5,878 nt of DNA from Actinomycetes bacterium (GCA_023436605.1 JAEZIQ010000144.1:1-5878); one strand, 5' to 3'. Counted from the first letter of the stretch, positions 1 through 5,777 are shown. Numbers and translations: made by a program. Notes: a model not told the origin generated them from the sequence alone.

Positions 1-446
1 AGGATCCTCGGCCCGAAGGCGACGTTGTCGAAGATCGACTTGGGAAACGGATTCGGCTTCTGGAAGACCATCCCGATCAGTTTCCGCACCTGGACCGGGT
101 CCACCTTCGGTCCGTACAGATCCTGACCGTGGTAAAGCACTTCTCCCTCGACCCGGGCCGACGGAATCAGGTCATTCATCCGGTTCAGGCAGCGGAGCAG
201 CGTGCTCTTGCCGCAACCCGAAGGTCCGATCAGAGCGGTCACCTCGTTTTTCTGGATCCGCATCGAGACCTCGTTGACCGCGAGGCTGCTGCCGTACGAG
301 ACCGAGACGTCCTTGAGGTCAAAGACCTTGTCCCCGGCCCACGGATCAACTTCGGAGGGGGTCATCTCGCGAACGGCGATCTTCTGACTCAGACCCGGAT
401 GGTCGGCCTTCTCCTGTGGTGCGCGTTCTTCCAATTTTTCACTCAC
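1..446 (-). CDS. pstB: Phosphate ABC transporter ATP-binding protein PstB (5' part, 3' end outside window)
   Basis: PstB is the cytoplasmic ATPase that powers phosphate import through PstC/PstA. About 148 codons are visible before the window edge cuts the gene. The Walker A motif GPSGCGKST is at residues 74-82, followed by LLRCLNRMND, and the Q-loop segment MVFQKPNPFPKSIFDN at 126-141 is characteristic of PstB. The signature, Walker B and H-loop lie beyond base 1. I chose the GTG start at 446-444 because AGGTGA, overlapping the pstA stop codon, sits 7 bases upstream. This gives an N-terminal leader roughly 30 residues longer than in E. coli PstB. An ATG at 365 (residue 28) would give a more usual length but has no good ribosome binding site. 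The gene follows pstA by 11 bases, so it is the next gene in the pst transcript. Confidence 0.95.
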   Translation of the reverse strand, partial: MSEKLEERAPQEKADHPGLSQKIAVREMTPSEVDPWAGDKVFDLKDVSVSYGSSLAVNEVSMRIQKNEVTALIGPSGCGKSTLLRCLNRMNDLIPSARVEGEVLYHGQDLYGPKVDPVQVRKLIGMVFQKPNPFPKSIFDNVAFGPRI

Positions 447-457
447 TTTGCTTTCAC

Positions 458-1420
458 CTACCACTGTTGCTCGTATCGGTTCCGAAGCCAGATCGCGAAT
501 GAGTTCATCGCCAGGAGGACGACGAGCATCAGGATCACTCCGGCTGCGGCCAGGACCCGAAACTCGTCCTGCGGCCTTGCTGCGTAGTTGAAGATCAGAA
601 CGGGGAGAGCCGTGTACCCGTTGTCGCCGAAAAAGGTGGGACTGAAAGTCACGAAGGTGGCCGCGCCGACCAGAAGCAGAGGAGCTGTTTCGCCGATCGC
701 CCTGGAAATCGCGAGGATGACCCCGGTGACGACCCCGGGAATCGCCGCTGGCAGCACCTGCCGCCGGATCGTCTGCCACTGGGTCGCCCCCAGGGCCAGC
801 GATCCTTCCCGGATCGAGGGAGGCACGGCCCGGATCGCTTCCCGGGCGGCCAGGATCACGGTCGGCAGGACCAGCAGGGCCAGGGTCATCGACCCCGCGG
901 CGAGGATGAAGCCGAGATCGAGCGGGCCGCGCACGATGAAGGCCAGCCCGAGGATGCCGTAGATGATCGAAGGGACGCCGGCCAGGTTCTGCACGTTCAG
1001 TTCGATCAGCTTGTTCCACCACCTGGTGCCGTCGGCGTACTCCTCCAGATATATCGCTGCGCTGACACCCAGCGGGACGACGAGGACGATCACTCCGACG
1101 ATCAGGTAGAGCGTCCCGAGCAGCGCCGGCCTGAACCCGGATTGCTCGGGGTTGATCGTCGAGGGCCCGTTGGTGATCAGGTCCGTGCTGAACGCGGGTG
1201 CTCCCTTGACGGCAGCCTGGACAATGATCGCGACCAGCCCGAGCAGCGCCAGCGAAAGCGCGAAGAGAAGCAGCGAAAAGAAGATCGTCCCTTTCAGCCG
1301 GTCCCCGCGGGGCTGGCGGCTGAGCTGGGCCCGGGTCACGGCGCGGGCCCCGGCCGTGGCCAGCCGGGTTCTTTCGCTGCCTGGCGCCCCGGGCGTGTTG
1401 CCCGCAGTCTGCGGCTTCAT
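458..1420 (-). CDS. pstA: Phosphate ABC transporter permease PstA
   Basis: This is an inner-membrane permease subunit that pairs with PstC to form the phosphate channel. The 320-residue protein has a hydrophilic, Arg-rich N-terminal tail of about 44 residues. Six hydrophobic segments follow at roughly 45-69, 99-122, 146-164, 169-191, 225-247 and 287-310. The stretch NLAGVPSIIYGILGLAF (145-161) and the cytoplasmic loop EAIRAVPPSIREGSLALGAT (194-213), followed by the ISRAIGETAPLL segment (238-249), are typical of PstA and contain the ABC-permease EAA loop that docks on PstB. The ATG start overlaps the pstC stop in an ATGA arrangement, and GGGAGGT about 7 bases upstream is a good ribosome binding site, so translational coupling with pstC is likely. 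Length is close to normal for the family, apart from the longer N-terminal tail. Confidence 0.96.
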   Translation of the reverse strand: MKPQTAGNTPGAPGSERTRLATAGARAVTRAQLSRQPRGDRLKGTIFFSLLLFALSLALLGLVAIIVQAAVKGAPAFSTDLITNGPSTINPEQSGFRPALLGTLYLIVGVIVLVVPLGVSAAIYLEEYADGTRWWNKLIELNVQNLAGVPSIIYGILGLAFIVRGPLDLGFILAAGSMTLALLVLPTVILAAREAIRAVPPSIREGSLALGATQWQTIRRQVLPAAIPGVVTGVILAISRAIGETAPLLLVGAATFVTFSPTFFGDNGYTALPVLIFNYAARPQDEFRVLAAAGVILMLVVLLAMNSFAIWLRNRYEQQW

Positions 1421-2379
1421 TCGTATACCTCCCGGTACTTGCGAACCAGCCGGATCGCGAAGATGTTCATGATCAGGGTCAGCACGAACAGCAGGGTGCC
1501 GACCGCGAAAATCGTGTCGTAAGTGATCGAGCCCGTCGAGATGTCACCGGTCGCGGTCTGGGCGATGAAGGCTGTCATCGTGAGCACCGAGGACCCTGGG
1601 TCGAAGGTGAGGTTGGGCGAGGCACCGGCGACCAACAGGACGCCCATCGTCTCGCCGCCCGCACGGGAACCAGCCAGGACCAGCGAAGCGATGATCCCGG
1701 ATATTGCCGCCGGAAAGACGACTCTCGTCGCAACTTTCATCTTGGTGGAACCGAGTCCGTATGCGGCTTCGCGCAGTCCCCCCGGCACCGCCCGCATGGC
1801 GTCATCGGAAATTGAGGCGATGATCGGAACCAGCATCAGACCGATGGCCAGTCCGGCAACTCCGGCGCTGAATGGCGGGATGCTGACCATGAAGGGGAAT
1901 ACCTTCTCGATCAGCGGACTGAGGAAGACCAGGCCGAAGATGCCGATCGCCACCGTGGGGATGCCGGCCAGGACCTCGAGTACCGGCTTGACGATCTTCC
2001 GGGCCCTGGGTGAGGCGTACTCGCTGAGCCAGATCGCCGAACAGAGCCCGATTGGCACCGCGAAAAGCATGCCCCAGATGCTGGTGCTGATGGTTCCCAC
2101 CAGGATCGGCAGGACTCCGAACGATGCCGGACTGAAGGTCGGCGCCCACTCCGTTCCGAAGAGGAACTCTCCGACCGGGACCTGACCCAGGAACTCGAAG
2201 GTGGGCATCAGCAGAGAGACGACGATCGCCGTCGTGGTCAGGACCGAGAGGACCGCGCAGAGCGCGAGAAACCCCTTGATCAGCTTCTCCCCGAAGCGGT
2301 GTGAAGAGGCCTCGAGCGAGGGGGGCTCTGAACCAGCCCCGCCTCGCCCGAGAGCCTCGACCATGTCCCGTGTTTCCAT
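1417..2379 (-). CDS. pstC: Phosphate ABC transporter permease PstC
   Basis: This is the second integral-membrane subunit of the phosphate importer, partner of PstA. The 320-residue protein has a polar N-terminus of about 33 residues and six hydrophobic segments near 36-58, 88-115, 134-154, 173-190, 224-246 and 288-310. Family hallmarks are the periplasm-side segment with TEWAPTFSPASFGVLPILVG (77-95), then VLEVLAGIPTVAIGIFGL (133-150) and the EAA loop DDAMRAVPGGLREAAYGLGS (192-211), followed by SRAGGETMGVLLVAG. The distinction from PstA rests on the TEWxPxxxxFGxLP segment and SRAxGETM. The ATG at 2379 has only a weak GGGA upstream; the ATG at 2364 (residue 6) is an alternative start and would shorten the protein by five residues. 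It lies 30 bases after pstS and overlaps pstA by four bases. Confidence 0.95.
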   Translation of the reverse strand: METRDMVEALGRGGAGSEPPSLEASSHRFGEKLIKGFLALCAVLSVLTTTAIVVSLLMPTFEFLGQVPVGEFLFGTEWAPTFSPASFGVLPILVGTISTSIWGMLFAVPIGLCSAIWLSEYASPRARKIVKPVLEVLAGIPTVAIGIFGLVFLSPLIEKVFPFMVSIPPFSAGVAGLAIGLMLVPIIASISDDAMRAVPGGLREAAYGLGSTKMKVATRVVFPAAISGIIASLVLAGSRAGGETMGVLLVAGASPNLTFDPGSSVLTMTAFIAQTATGDISTGSITYDTIFAVGTLLFVLTLIMNIFAIRLVRKYREVYE

Positions 2380-2409
2380 GGCTGTTCCCGGTCGGTCGCG
2401 TCCTGGGAC

Positions 2410-3405
2410 CTAGGAGGACGCTTCCCCACCGTTGCCGGCGTTGGAAATGAGGTTGTCGACCTTGGTCGTCGACTCGGTGAGCTGCTTGTCGGTCAGGCCG
2501 ACGAAGCCGAGCTGGTCGGCCACCGAGTTCACGTTCTCGAGGTAGTACTTCATGAATGCGTCGAACTCGGGGCGGGCCAGTGCTTTCGCCGACGGGTAGA
2601 TGAAGAGCGGACGGGCCAGCGGGGTGTAGGTACCGTCCTGGACCGTCTCGGCCGAGGGAGGCACACAGCCGTTGCCGGAGTCGATCTCCAGCCCGCGAAT
2701 CTTGCCTTCGTTCTCCTTGAGGAAAGAGAACCCGAAGTAGCCCATGCCACCTTCGGCACCGGCGACGCCGGTCACGGTCTGGTTGTCGTCCTCGCCGACG
2801 TTGCTGTAGTCCTTGCGCTGGTTGCCTTCTTCACCGTTCACTTCTTCGGTGAAGTACTCGAAGGTGCCCGAGTCGGTGCCGGGGCCGAACAGGGTGAGCT
2901 CGGCGTCGAAGGTCGGATCGAGACCCTTGATCTCGTTCCAGTTCTTGACGGTGGAGTCGTTCTCCCAGACCTGTGAGAGCTGATCGATGGTCAGGCACTT
3001 GACCGGGTTGTTCGGGTTGACGACCACGGAGAGCGCGTCGTTGGCCACCTGGACTTCTTCCCACTCGACGCCACCCTGCTTGCACATCGCGGTCTGCTCT
3101 TCGTCGATCGTCGACGAGGCGTCGTTGGCGTCAGTCTCACCGGCGCAGAACTTCTCGAAGCCGCCGCCGGTACCCGAGGTTCCGACCGTCACCTTGACGT
3201 CGGGATTCTCCTGCTGGAAGCCTTCGGCGATCGCTTCGGTGAGCGGGGCCACGGTGCTGGATCCGTCGATGCGGATGTTGCCGCTGACCTCACCGGACGA
3301 TCCGCTGGAACCATCGGATGAGTCGTCGCCGCAGGCCGCGACGCCGAGCGCAAGGACGCCAGTGGCGGCGAGCGCAGCTAGAAACTTGAACTTGGAACTG
3401 GACAC
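2410..3405 (-). CDS. pstS: Phosphate-binding lipoprotein PstS
   Basis: This is the extracytoplasmic receptor that captures inorganic phosphate and hands it to PstC/PstA. The 331-residue product begins with a lipoprotein signal: basic SSSKFKF, a hydrophobic core, and a lipobox ending VAAC with Cys25 as the lipidation site, then a flexible Asp/Ser/Gly linker (26-38). Phosphate-contacting motifs of the PBP family are visible: DGSSTVAPL (47-55), SGTGGGF (77-83), DANDASSTI (92-100) and GPGTDSGTFEYF (174-185). The start is GTG at 3405-3403 with GAAGGAG about five bases upstream. Cys87, Cys108, Cys137 and Cys247 in the mature protein could form disulfides. It is the first gene of the tightly packed pstSCAB block, with a 117-bp upstream gap that holds a possible PHO box and hairpin. 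Confidence 0.96.
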   Translation of the reverse strand: MSSSKFKFLAALAATGVLALGVAACGDDSSDGSSGSSGEVSGNIRIDGSSTVAPLTEAIAEGFQQENPDVKVTVGTSGTGGGFEKFCAGETDANDASSTIDEEQTAMCKQGGVEWEEVQVANDALSVVVNPNNPVKCLTIDQLSQVWENDSTVKNWNEIKGLDPTFDAELTLFGPGTDSGTFEYFTEEVNGEEGNQRKDYSNVGEDDNQTVTGVAGAEGGMGYFGFSFLKENEGKIRGLEIDSGNGCVPPSAETVQDGTYTPLARPLFIYPSAKALARPEFDAFMKYYLENVNSVADQLGFVGLTDKQLTESTTKVDNLISNAGNGGEASS

Positions 3406-3522
3406 AGTTGCTCCTTCTGGACTTGGTTTGCTCTGTCGCTTTTCGTAGTTGCGGCTCCAGTCAACCGGTGGCTATCGGGGCGCGTGTTACTTCCCTGTGA
3501 AAGTCCTGAAAATGTTCGATTC
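3406..3522 (-). promoter_or_regulatory. Intergenic leader upstream of pstS
   Basis: This 117-bp gap separates the small winged-helix gene from pstS. It is the only place in the phoU-to-pstB stretch with room for an internal promoter. It contains a candidate PHO-like box at its upstream end, and the GAAGGAG ribosome binding site of pstS at its downstream end. TTGACT occurs on the minus strand about 50 bases before the pstS start, but I see no convincing -10 at proper spacing. A separate pstS promoter is therefore an inference from spacing and the box. Confidence 0.4.
3495..3512 (-). promoter_or_regulatory. Candidate PHO-like box upstream of pstS (weak)
   Basis: On the minus strand two half-sites, TTTTCAG (3512-3506) and TTCACAG (3501-3495), are spaced with the 11-base period used by PhoB/OmpR-family dimers. 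The second half-site matches the TTCACA core seen in the two better boxes of this window; the first is degenerate. The box lies about 90 bases before the pstS start and is in the same orientation as the gene. It overlaps a hairpin, so part of the sequence constraint may be structural. Confidence 0.4.
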
Positions 3523-3527
3523 TCAGG
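3505..3527 (-). terminator. Hairpin over the stop of the winged-helix gene, possible weak terminator or attenuator
   Basis: A 9-bp stem with a 5-base loop spans these bases. In the minus-strand transcript CCUGAGAAU pairs with AUUUUCAGG (one G-U pair) around a CGAAC loop. It begins two bases upstream of the winged-helix stop codon (TGA at 3525-3523). There is no clear U-run after the stem (ACUUUCACAGG follows), so efficient Rho-independent termination is doubtful. It may instead tune how much upstream transcript continues into pstS or protect an mRNA end. Confidence 0.35.
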
Positions 3528-3876
3528 AAGAAAGGGATCTGGGCGAGAAGCTGTAGCCAAACCCGATGTGAGTCTGGATGAAGCTCCAGTGCGGCAGCGC
3601 GGCCTCCAGCTTGTGTCTCAGCTTCGACACGTAGACGTCAACCGACCGCTCGTGTTCCGGCATCTCTCCGCCCCAGACGAGGCTGTAGATCTCCTCCCGG
3701 CTCACGACCTCTTCCGGGCGGCTTGCCAGGACGGCGAGAAGATGAAACTCGCGTACGGTCAGCACCAGTCCGCGACCGTCGGCCAGCACGGTGCGCTGGC
3801 CCAGCCTCACCTCGAGCGGGCCGGCGGCAACGACTTCTCCCTCTGAACCGTTCAGTTGGGAGTTCGAGGCGTCCAC
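3523..3876 (-). CDS. Stand-alone winged-helix DNA-binding protein (OmpR/PhoB C-terminal domain only)
   Basis: About 117 residues with GTG at 3876, almost entirely a Trans_reg_C winged-helix domain (about 18-111). Key features are LTVREFHLL (39-47), SREEIYSLVWG (59-69), the recognition-helix region RSVDVYVSKLRHKLE (77-91) and the wing THIGFGYSF (102-110). There is no receiver domain: PhoU occupies the DNA upstream, so this is not a broken full-length regulator at this site. It probably binds PHO-type direct repeats. Aligned without gaps to the full-length regulator in this window it is about 44% identical over 97 residues by hand count. The start is uncertain. GTG at 3876 lies ten bases after the phoU stop but lacks a clear ribosome binding site; GTG at 3918 and TTG at 3963 are in frame but would overlap phoU and add residues that do not look like domain sequence. 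Translation may be coupled to phoU. Confidence 0.8.
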   Translation of the reverse strand: MDASNSQLNGSEGEVVAAGPLEVRLGQRTVLADGRGLVLTVREFHLLAVLASRPEEVVSREEIYSLVWGGEMPEHERSVDVYVSKLRHKLEAALPHWSFIQTHIGFGYSFSPRSLSS

Positions 3877-3886
3877 GTCGGAAGAC

Positions 3887-4570
3887 TCAAAGCGGGTGAG
3901 AGGCGTCCTCGAACTCACGGAACAGACCCGTGACCACGAAGGCGACCTGCTCGCCGACGTCAACCGCGTTGTCGCCGATCCGTTCGATTGCCCGGGCGGC
4001 GAGCAACATGGTCATCGCCCATTCACGCCGGTCCGGCTCGTCACCGATCTTGATCGCGAGCGTGAAGCATTCCCGGTTGAGCTGGTCGATCACGTCGTCC
4101 TGGCGAACCAGGTCCTGGGCCGCCTTCTCGTCGCGATCGGCGAACGCCTTCCGTGCCTGCAGGATCTGAAGCCGGGCCTGGGCCCCCATCTCGAGAATCC
4201 GCCGGACCATGCTCTCCTCGACCGGTGGCTCGTGGCCGACGATCGGGATCAGCTTGCAGATATTCACGCACTGGTCACCCATCCGCTCCGCGTTCTTGAT
4301 CACGTGAAGCAGGGCCGAGATCAGCCGCAGGTCGGTGGCGACCGGCGACTGGGTGGCAAGCAGGGTGATCAGGCCCTGGTGGGTCTCCAGATATCGACCG
4401 TCGATCCGGTCGTCGTCGGCGGCGACCAGTTCGGCCAACTGGATGTCCTGCTGCTCGATCGCCTCGAGGGTCCGGTCGAGGGCGCGGACCACCAGGTCGA
4501 AGGCACCGAGGGCCTGACTTTCCAGGTGGTCCAGCTCTTCCTGGTATTGGATGCGGATCTTGTCTGTCAC
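3887..4570 (-). CDS. phoU: Phosphate signalling protein PhoU
   Basis: PhoU is a cytoplasmic, mostly helical metal-binding protein that links the Pst transporter to the phosphate two-component system and restrains uptake when phosphate is plentiful. The 227-residue product is of usual length, with two PhoU repeats. The metal-binding ExxxDxxxN/D signatures are intact in both halves: ERMGDQCVN (95-103) and ERIGDNAVD (196-204). The start is GTG at 4570, with GGAGGT five bases upstream. A PHO-like box lies about 100 bases upstream in the same orientation, suggesting phosphate-starvation control. Its position before pstS is a departure from the common pstSCAB-phoU order. The small winged-helix gene follows within ten bases or overlaps it. 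Confidence 0.95.
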   Translation of the reverse strand: MTDKIRIQYQEELDHLESQALGAFDLVVRALDRTLEAIEQQDIQLAELVAADDDRIDGRYLETHQGLITLLATQSPVATDLRLISALLHVIKNAERMGDQCVNICKLIPIVGHEPPVEESMVRRILEMGAQARLQILQARKAFADRDEKAAQDLVRQDDVIDQLNRECFTLAIKIGDEPDRREWAMTMLLAARAIERIGDNAVDVGEQVAFVVTGLFREFEDASHPL

Positions 4571-4671
4571 TCACAACCTCCGGGATCGGTTCCCGCCGCT
4601 CGATCGATCGGCCTGGCAGTCACAGCGTTGCAACTGGTCCACTCCAGTTTGTTACCCCCGGGTAGCCCCGC

Positions 4672-4688
4672 TGTAAAAGAGTTGTGAA
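4672..4688 (-). promoter_or_regulatory. PHO-like box upstream of phoU
   Basis: On the minus strand TTCACA (4688-4683) and TTTACA (4677-4672) form a direct repeat with an exact 11-base period: TTCACAACTCTTTTACA. This matches the box before the response regulator at the core and in the CTC spacer. The GTTCACA core resembles the GTTCACC core of actinobacterial PHO boxes bound by PhoP, which also use an 11-bp unit. The box has the same orientation as phoU and ends about 100 bases from its start codon. I see no convincing -10 after it. Confidence 0.6.
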
Positions 4689-4712
4689 CGCCCGCATGAG
4701 CCACCCACCGGA

Positions 4713-4747
4713 GCCGGCCCAACTACCAATTGTCTCTATGGGCCGGC
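4713..4747. repeat. 8-bp perfect inverted repeat next to the tandem array
   Basis: GCCGGCCC at 4713-4720 is the exact reverse complement of GGGCCGGC at 4740-4747, with a 19-base AT-richer loop. The right arm lies inside the first tandem unit. It may mark the edge of the repeat element. The absence of a T-run on either side makes a terminator unlikely. Confidence 0.5.
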
Positions 4748-4892
4748 GGGTTTCCGTGATCATCCGGCGTAGACCGGATGACATGCAGATGCGATGGGCC
4801 GGCGGGTTACCGTGGCCAACCGGCGACAGCCGGATGACATGCAGATGCGATGGGCCGGCGGGTTTCCGTGGTCATCCGGCGACAGCCGGTTG
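4738..4892. repeat. 56-bp tandem repeat, 2.75 copies, each with a palindromic core
   Basis: Unit 1 is 4738-4793, unit 2 is 4794-4849 and unit 3 is partial (4850-4892). Each begins ATGGGCCGGCGGGTT and has a CCGG...CCGG palindromic core; units 1 and 2 differ at about 8 of 56 bases by eye. Unit 1 folds as TCATCCGG/CCGGATGA. In units 2 and 3 the best partners are swapped between units: CAACCGGC (4817-4824) pairs with GCCGGTTG (4885-4892), and GCCGGATGAC (4829-4838) pairs with GTCATCCGGC (4871-4880), giving one long imperfect inverted repeat (4817-4838 with 4871-4892). The array runs into the end of the response regulator gene. It looks like a REP-type or other small dispersed element; family unknown. 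Confidence 0.85.
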
Positions 4893-5660
4893 ACTTTCTT
4901 GTGTTCTGGCCCGGTCGGAGCCGACCTCAGCGACCGCATCAGCGGCCGGCAACGACGATTCGGCGGCAAACCTGTAGCCGACGCCGAAGTGTGTGTGGAT
5001 GTAGGTGTAATTGGGAGAAAGCTTTTCCAGTTTGGTGCGGATCTTCCGGATGAACACGTCGACCGAGCGGTCGCCGTGGGCCATCGCGTATCCCCAGACC
5101 CGCTGGTAGATCTCTTCCCGGTCGAGCACCTTGCCCTCGTTCTGCCCGAGCATCTGAAGGAGTTCGAATTCGCGGCGGGTCAGATCAAGACTCTGACCAC
5201 CGATGAAAGCCTGGAATTGATCGGATCGAATCTCGATTTCTCCGACCACCAGCGGTCCGACCTCCTGATCGGAGGAGCGACGGCGACGGCGCCGTACGAC
5301 CGCTTCGATTCGCGCGATCACTTCTTCCGGATGGCAGGGCTTGTTGATCCAGTCGTCCGCCCCGATCCTCAGGCCCCGCACCCGTTGCGACACCGTGGCG
5401 CCATTCGCGCAGACGATCACCCCCAGGTCGGGCATCAGGCCGCAGATGCTCTCGAGGTATTCCCATCCAGCCTGGCCAACCACATCCGGATCGAGCAGGA
5501 CGGCGTTGATCTTCAACGCAACCAGTTCTTCCGGCGGCACGCTCGACGCGAGCACGCGGTACTGCCAGCCAGCCGAATCCAAGCGGTTGGTGAGGACCCG
5601 GATGAAACCGGAGTCGGTGTCGATCACCGCCACGCGAAGGGGAGCTCTTCCGGCGCTCAT
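4872..5660 (-). CDS. PhoB/OmpR-family response regulator with atypical receiver
   Basis: A 262-residue transcription factor with an N-terminal receiver (about 8-122), an Arg-rich linker (RRRRRR, 123-128) and a C-terminal winged-helix DNA-binding domain (about 137-232). The receiver keeps the likely phospho-acceptor Asp57 (VLLDPD) and Lys107 (INKPCHPEE). Where the acidic pair is expected it reads VIDTD (12-16), with Thr15 in place of the usual metal-binding Asp, and the conserved Thr/Ser of strand 4 appears to be Ala85 (VIVCA). The DNA-binding domain has LTRREFELL (160-168), REEIYQRVWG (181-190), RSVDVFIRKIRTKLE (198-212) and THFGVGYRF (223-231). The last 30 residues are a low-complexity tail whose final codons lie in the 56-bp repeat. 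The ATG at 5660 is preceded by AAGGATTAA. It is the likely regulator of the pst genes by context. No kinase gene is adjacent on the phoU side. Confidence 0.9.
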   Translation of the reverse strand: MSAGRAPLRVAVIDTDSGFIRVLTNRLDSAGWQYRVLASSVPPEELVALKINAVLLDPDVVGQAGWEYLESICGLMPDLGVIVCANGATVSQRVRGLRIGADDWINKPCHPEEVIARIEAVVRRRRRRSSDQEVGPLVVGEIEIRSDQFQAFIGGQSLDLTRREFELLQMLGQNEGKVLDREEIYQRVWGYAMAHGDRSVDVFIRKIRTKLEKLSPNYTYIHTHFGVGYRFAAESSLPAADAVAEVGSDRARTQESQPAVAG

Positions 5661-5777
5661 TTAATCCTTCCGATCATCTACCTGCAAAGTGTAGGGACCG
5701 GCCGGACGCAAAGCCGCAAAAACAAGCCGGTTTTCACATCTCGTTCACATTCTTCGGGTCGGCGCGCACGCGGTGGG
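5661..5777. promoter_or_regulatory. Upstream region of the response regulator
   Basis: This 117-base stretch holds the ribosome binding site of the response regulator, a possible minus-strand -10 (TACACT, 5693-5688) with no good -35, and a PHO-like box further upstream. No coding region is supported. Promoter identification here is tentative. Confidence 0.35.
5733..5750 (+). promoter_or_regulatory. PHO-like box, plus-strand orientation
   Basis: Perfect 7-base direct repeats TTCACAT at 5733-5739 and 5744-5750 are separated by CTCG, an 11-base period typical of PhoB/OmpR dimer sites. This is the best box in the window and, with the phoU box, gives the shared pattern TTCACAnCTCnTTyACA. Its direction is opposite to the response regulator, whose start is about 75 bases away, so it may serve a rightward gene outside the window, or act in autoregulation. 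Confidence 0.65.

Larger units (their letters stand above)
4571..4871. other. Intergenic region between response regulator and phoU
   Basis: This 301-bp spacer has no credible gene. From the phoU side it contains the phoU ribosome binding site, a small hairpin (AACTGG/CCAGTT, 4632-4649) in the likely phoU leader, a PHO-like box (4672-4688), an 8-bp inverted repeat (4713-4720 with 4740-4747) and most of a 56-bp tandem repeat array. Short open frames on the plus strand through the array only reflect its repeat period and show no protein-family features. Confidence 0.7.

Noticed and set aside
1523..2185. Plus-strand open frame opposite pstC
   Set aside because: It is an antisense shadow of a membrane protein gene and shows no domain features.
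3877..3963. Upstream extension of the winged-helix gene to TTG 3963 or GTG 3918
   Set aside because: These codons lie within phoU in another frame, have no better ribosome binding site, and encode residues with no domain character. The possibility of an overlap cannot be fully excluded.
3523..4570. Winged-helix gene as a frameshifted full-length response regulator
   Set aside because: The DNA immediately upstream encodes an intact PhoU, so no receiver domain remnant is present.
4632..4649. Small hairpin AACTGG/CCAGTT in the phoU leader
   Set aside because: A 6-bp stem in GC-rich DNA is easily found by chance. I mention it only in the intergenic description and do not claim a riboswitch.
3791..4687. 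Long plus-strand open frame opposite phoU
   Set aside because: The minus strand encodes an intact PhoU with both metal-binding signatures; the plus-strand product has no recognisable domain or ribosome binding site.
4738..4892. CRISPR array
   Set aside because: The 56-bp units are near-identical over their whole length with no variable spacers, and there are fewer than three units.
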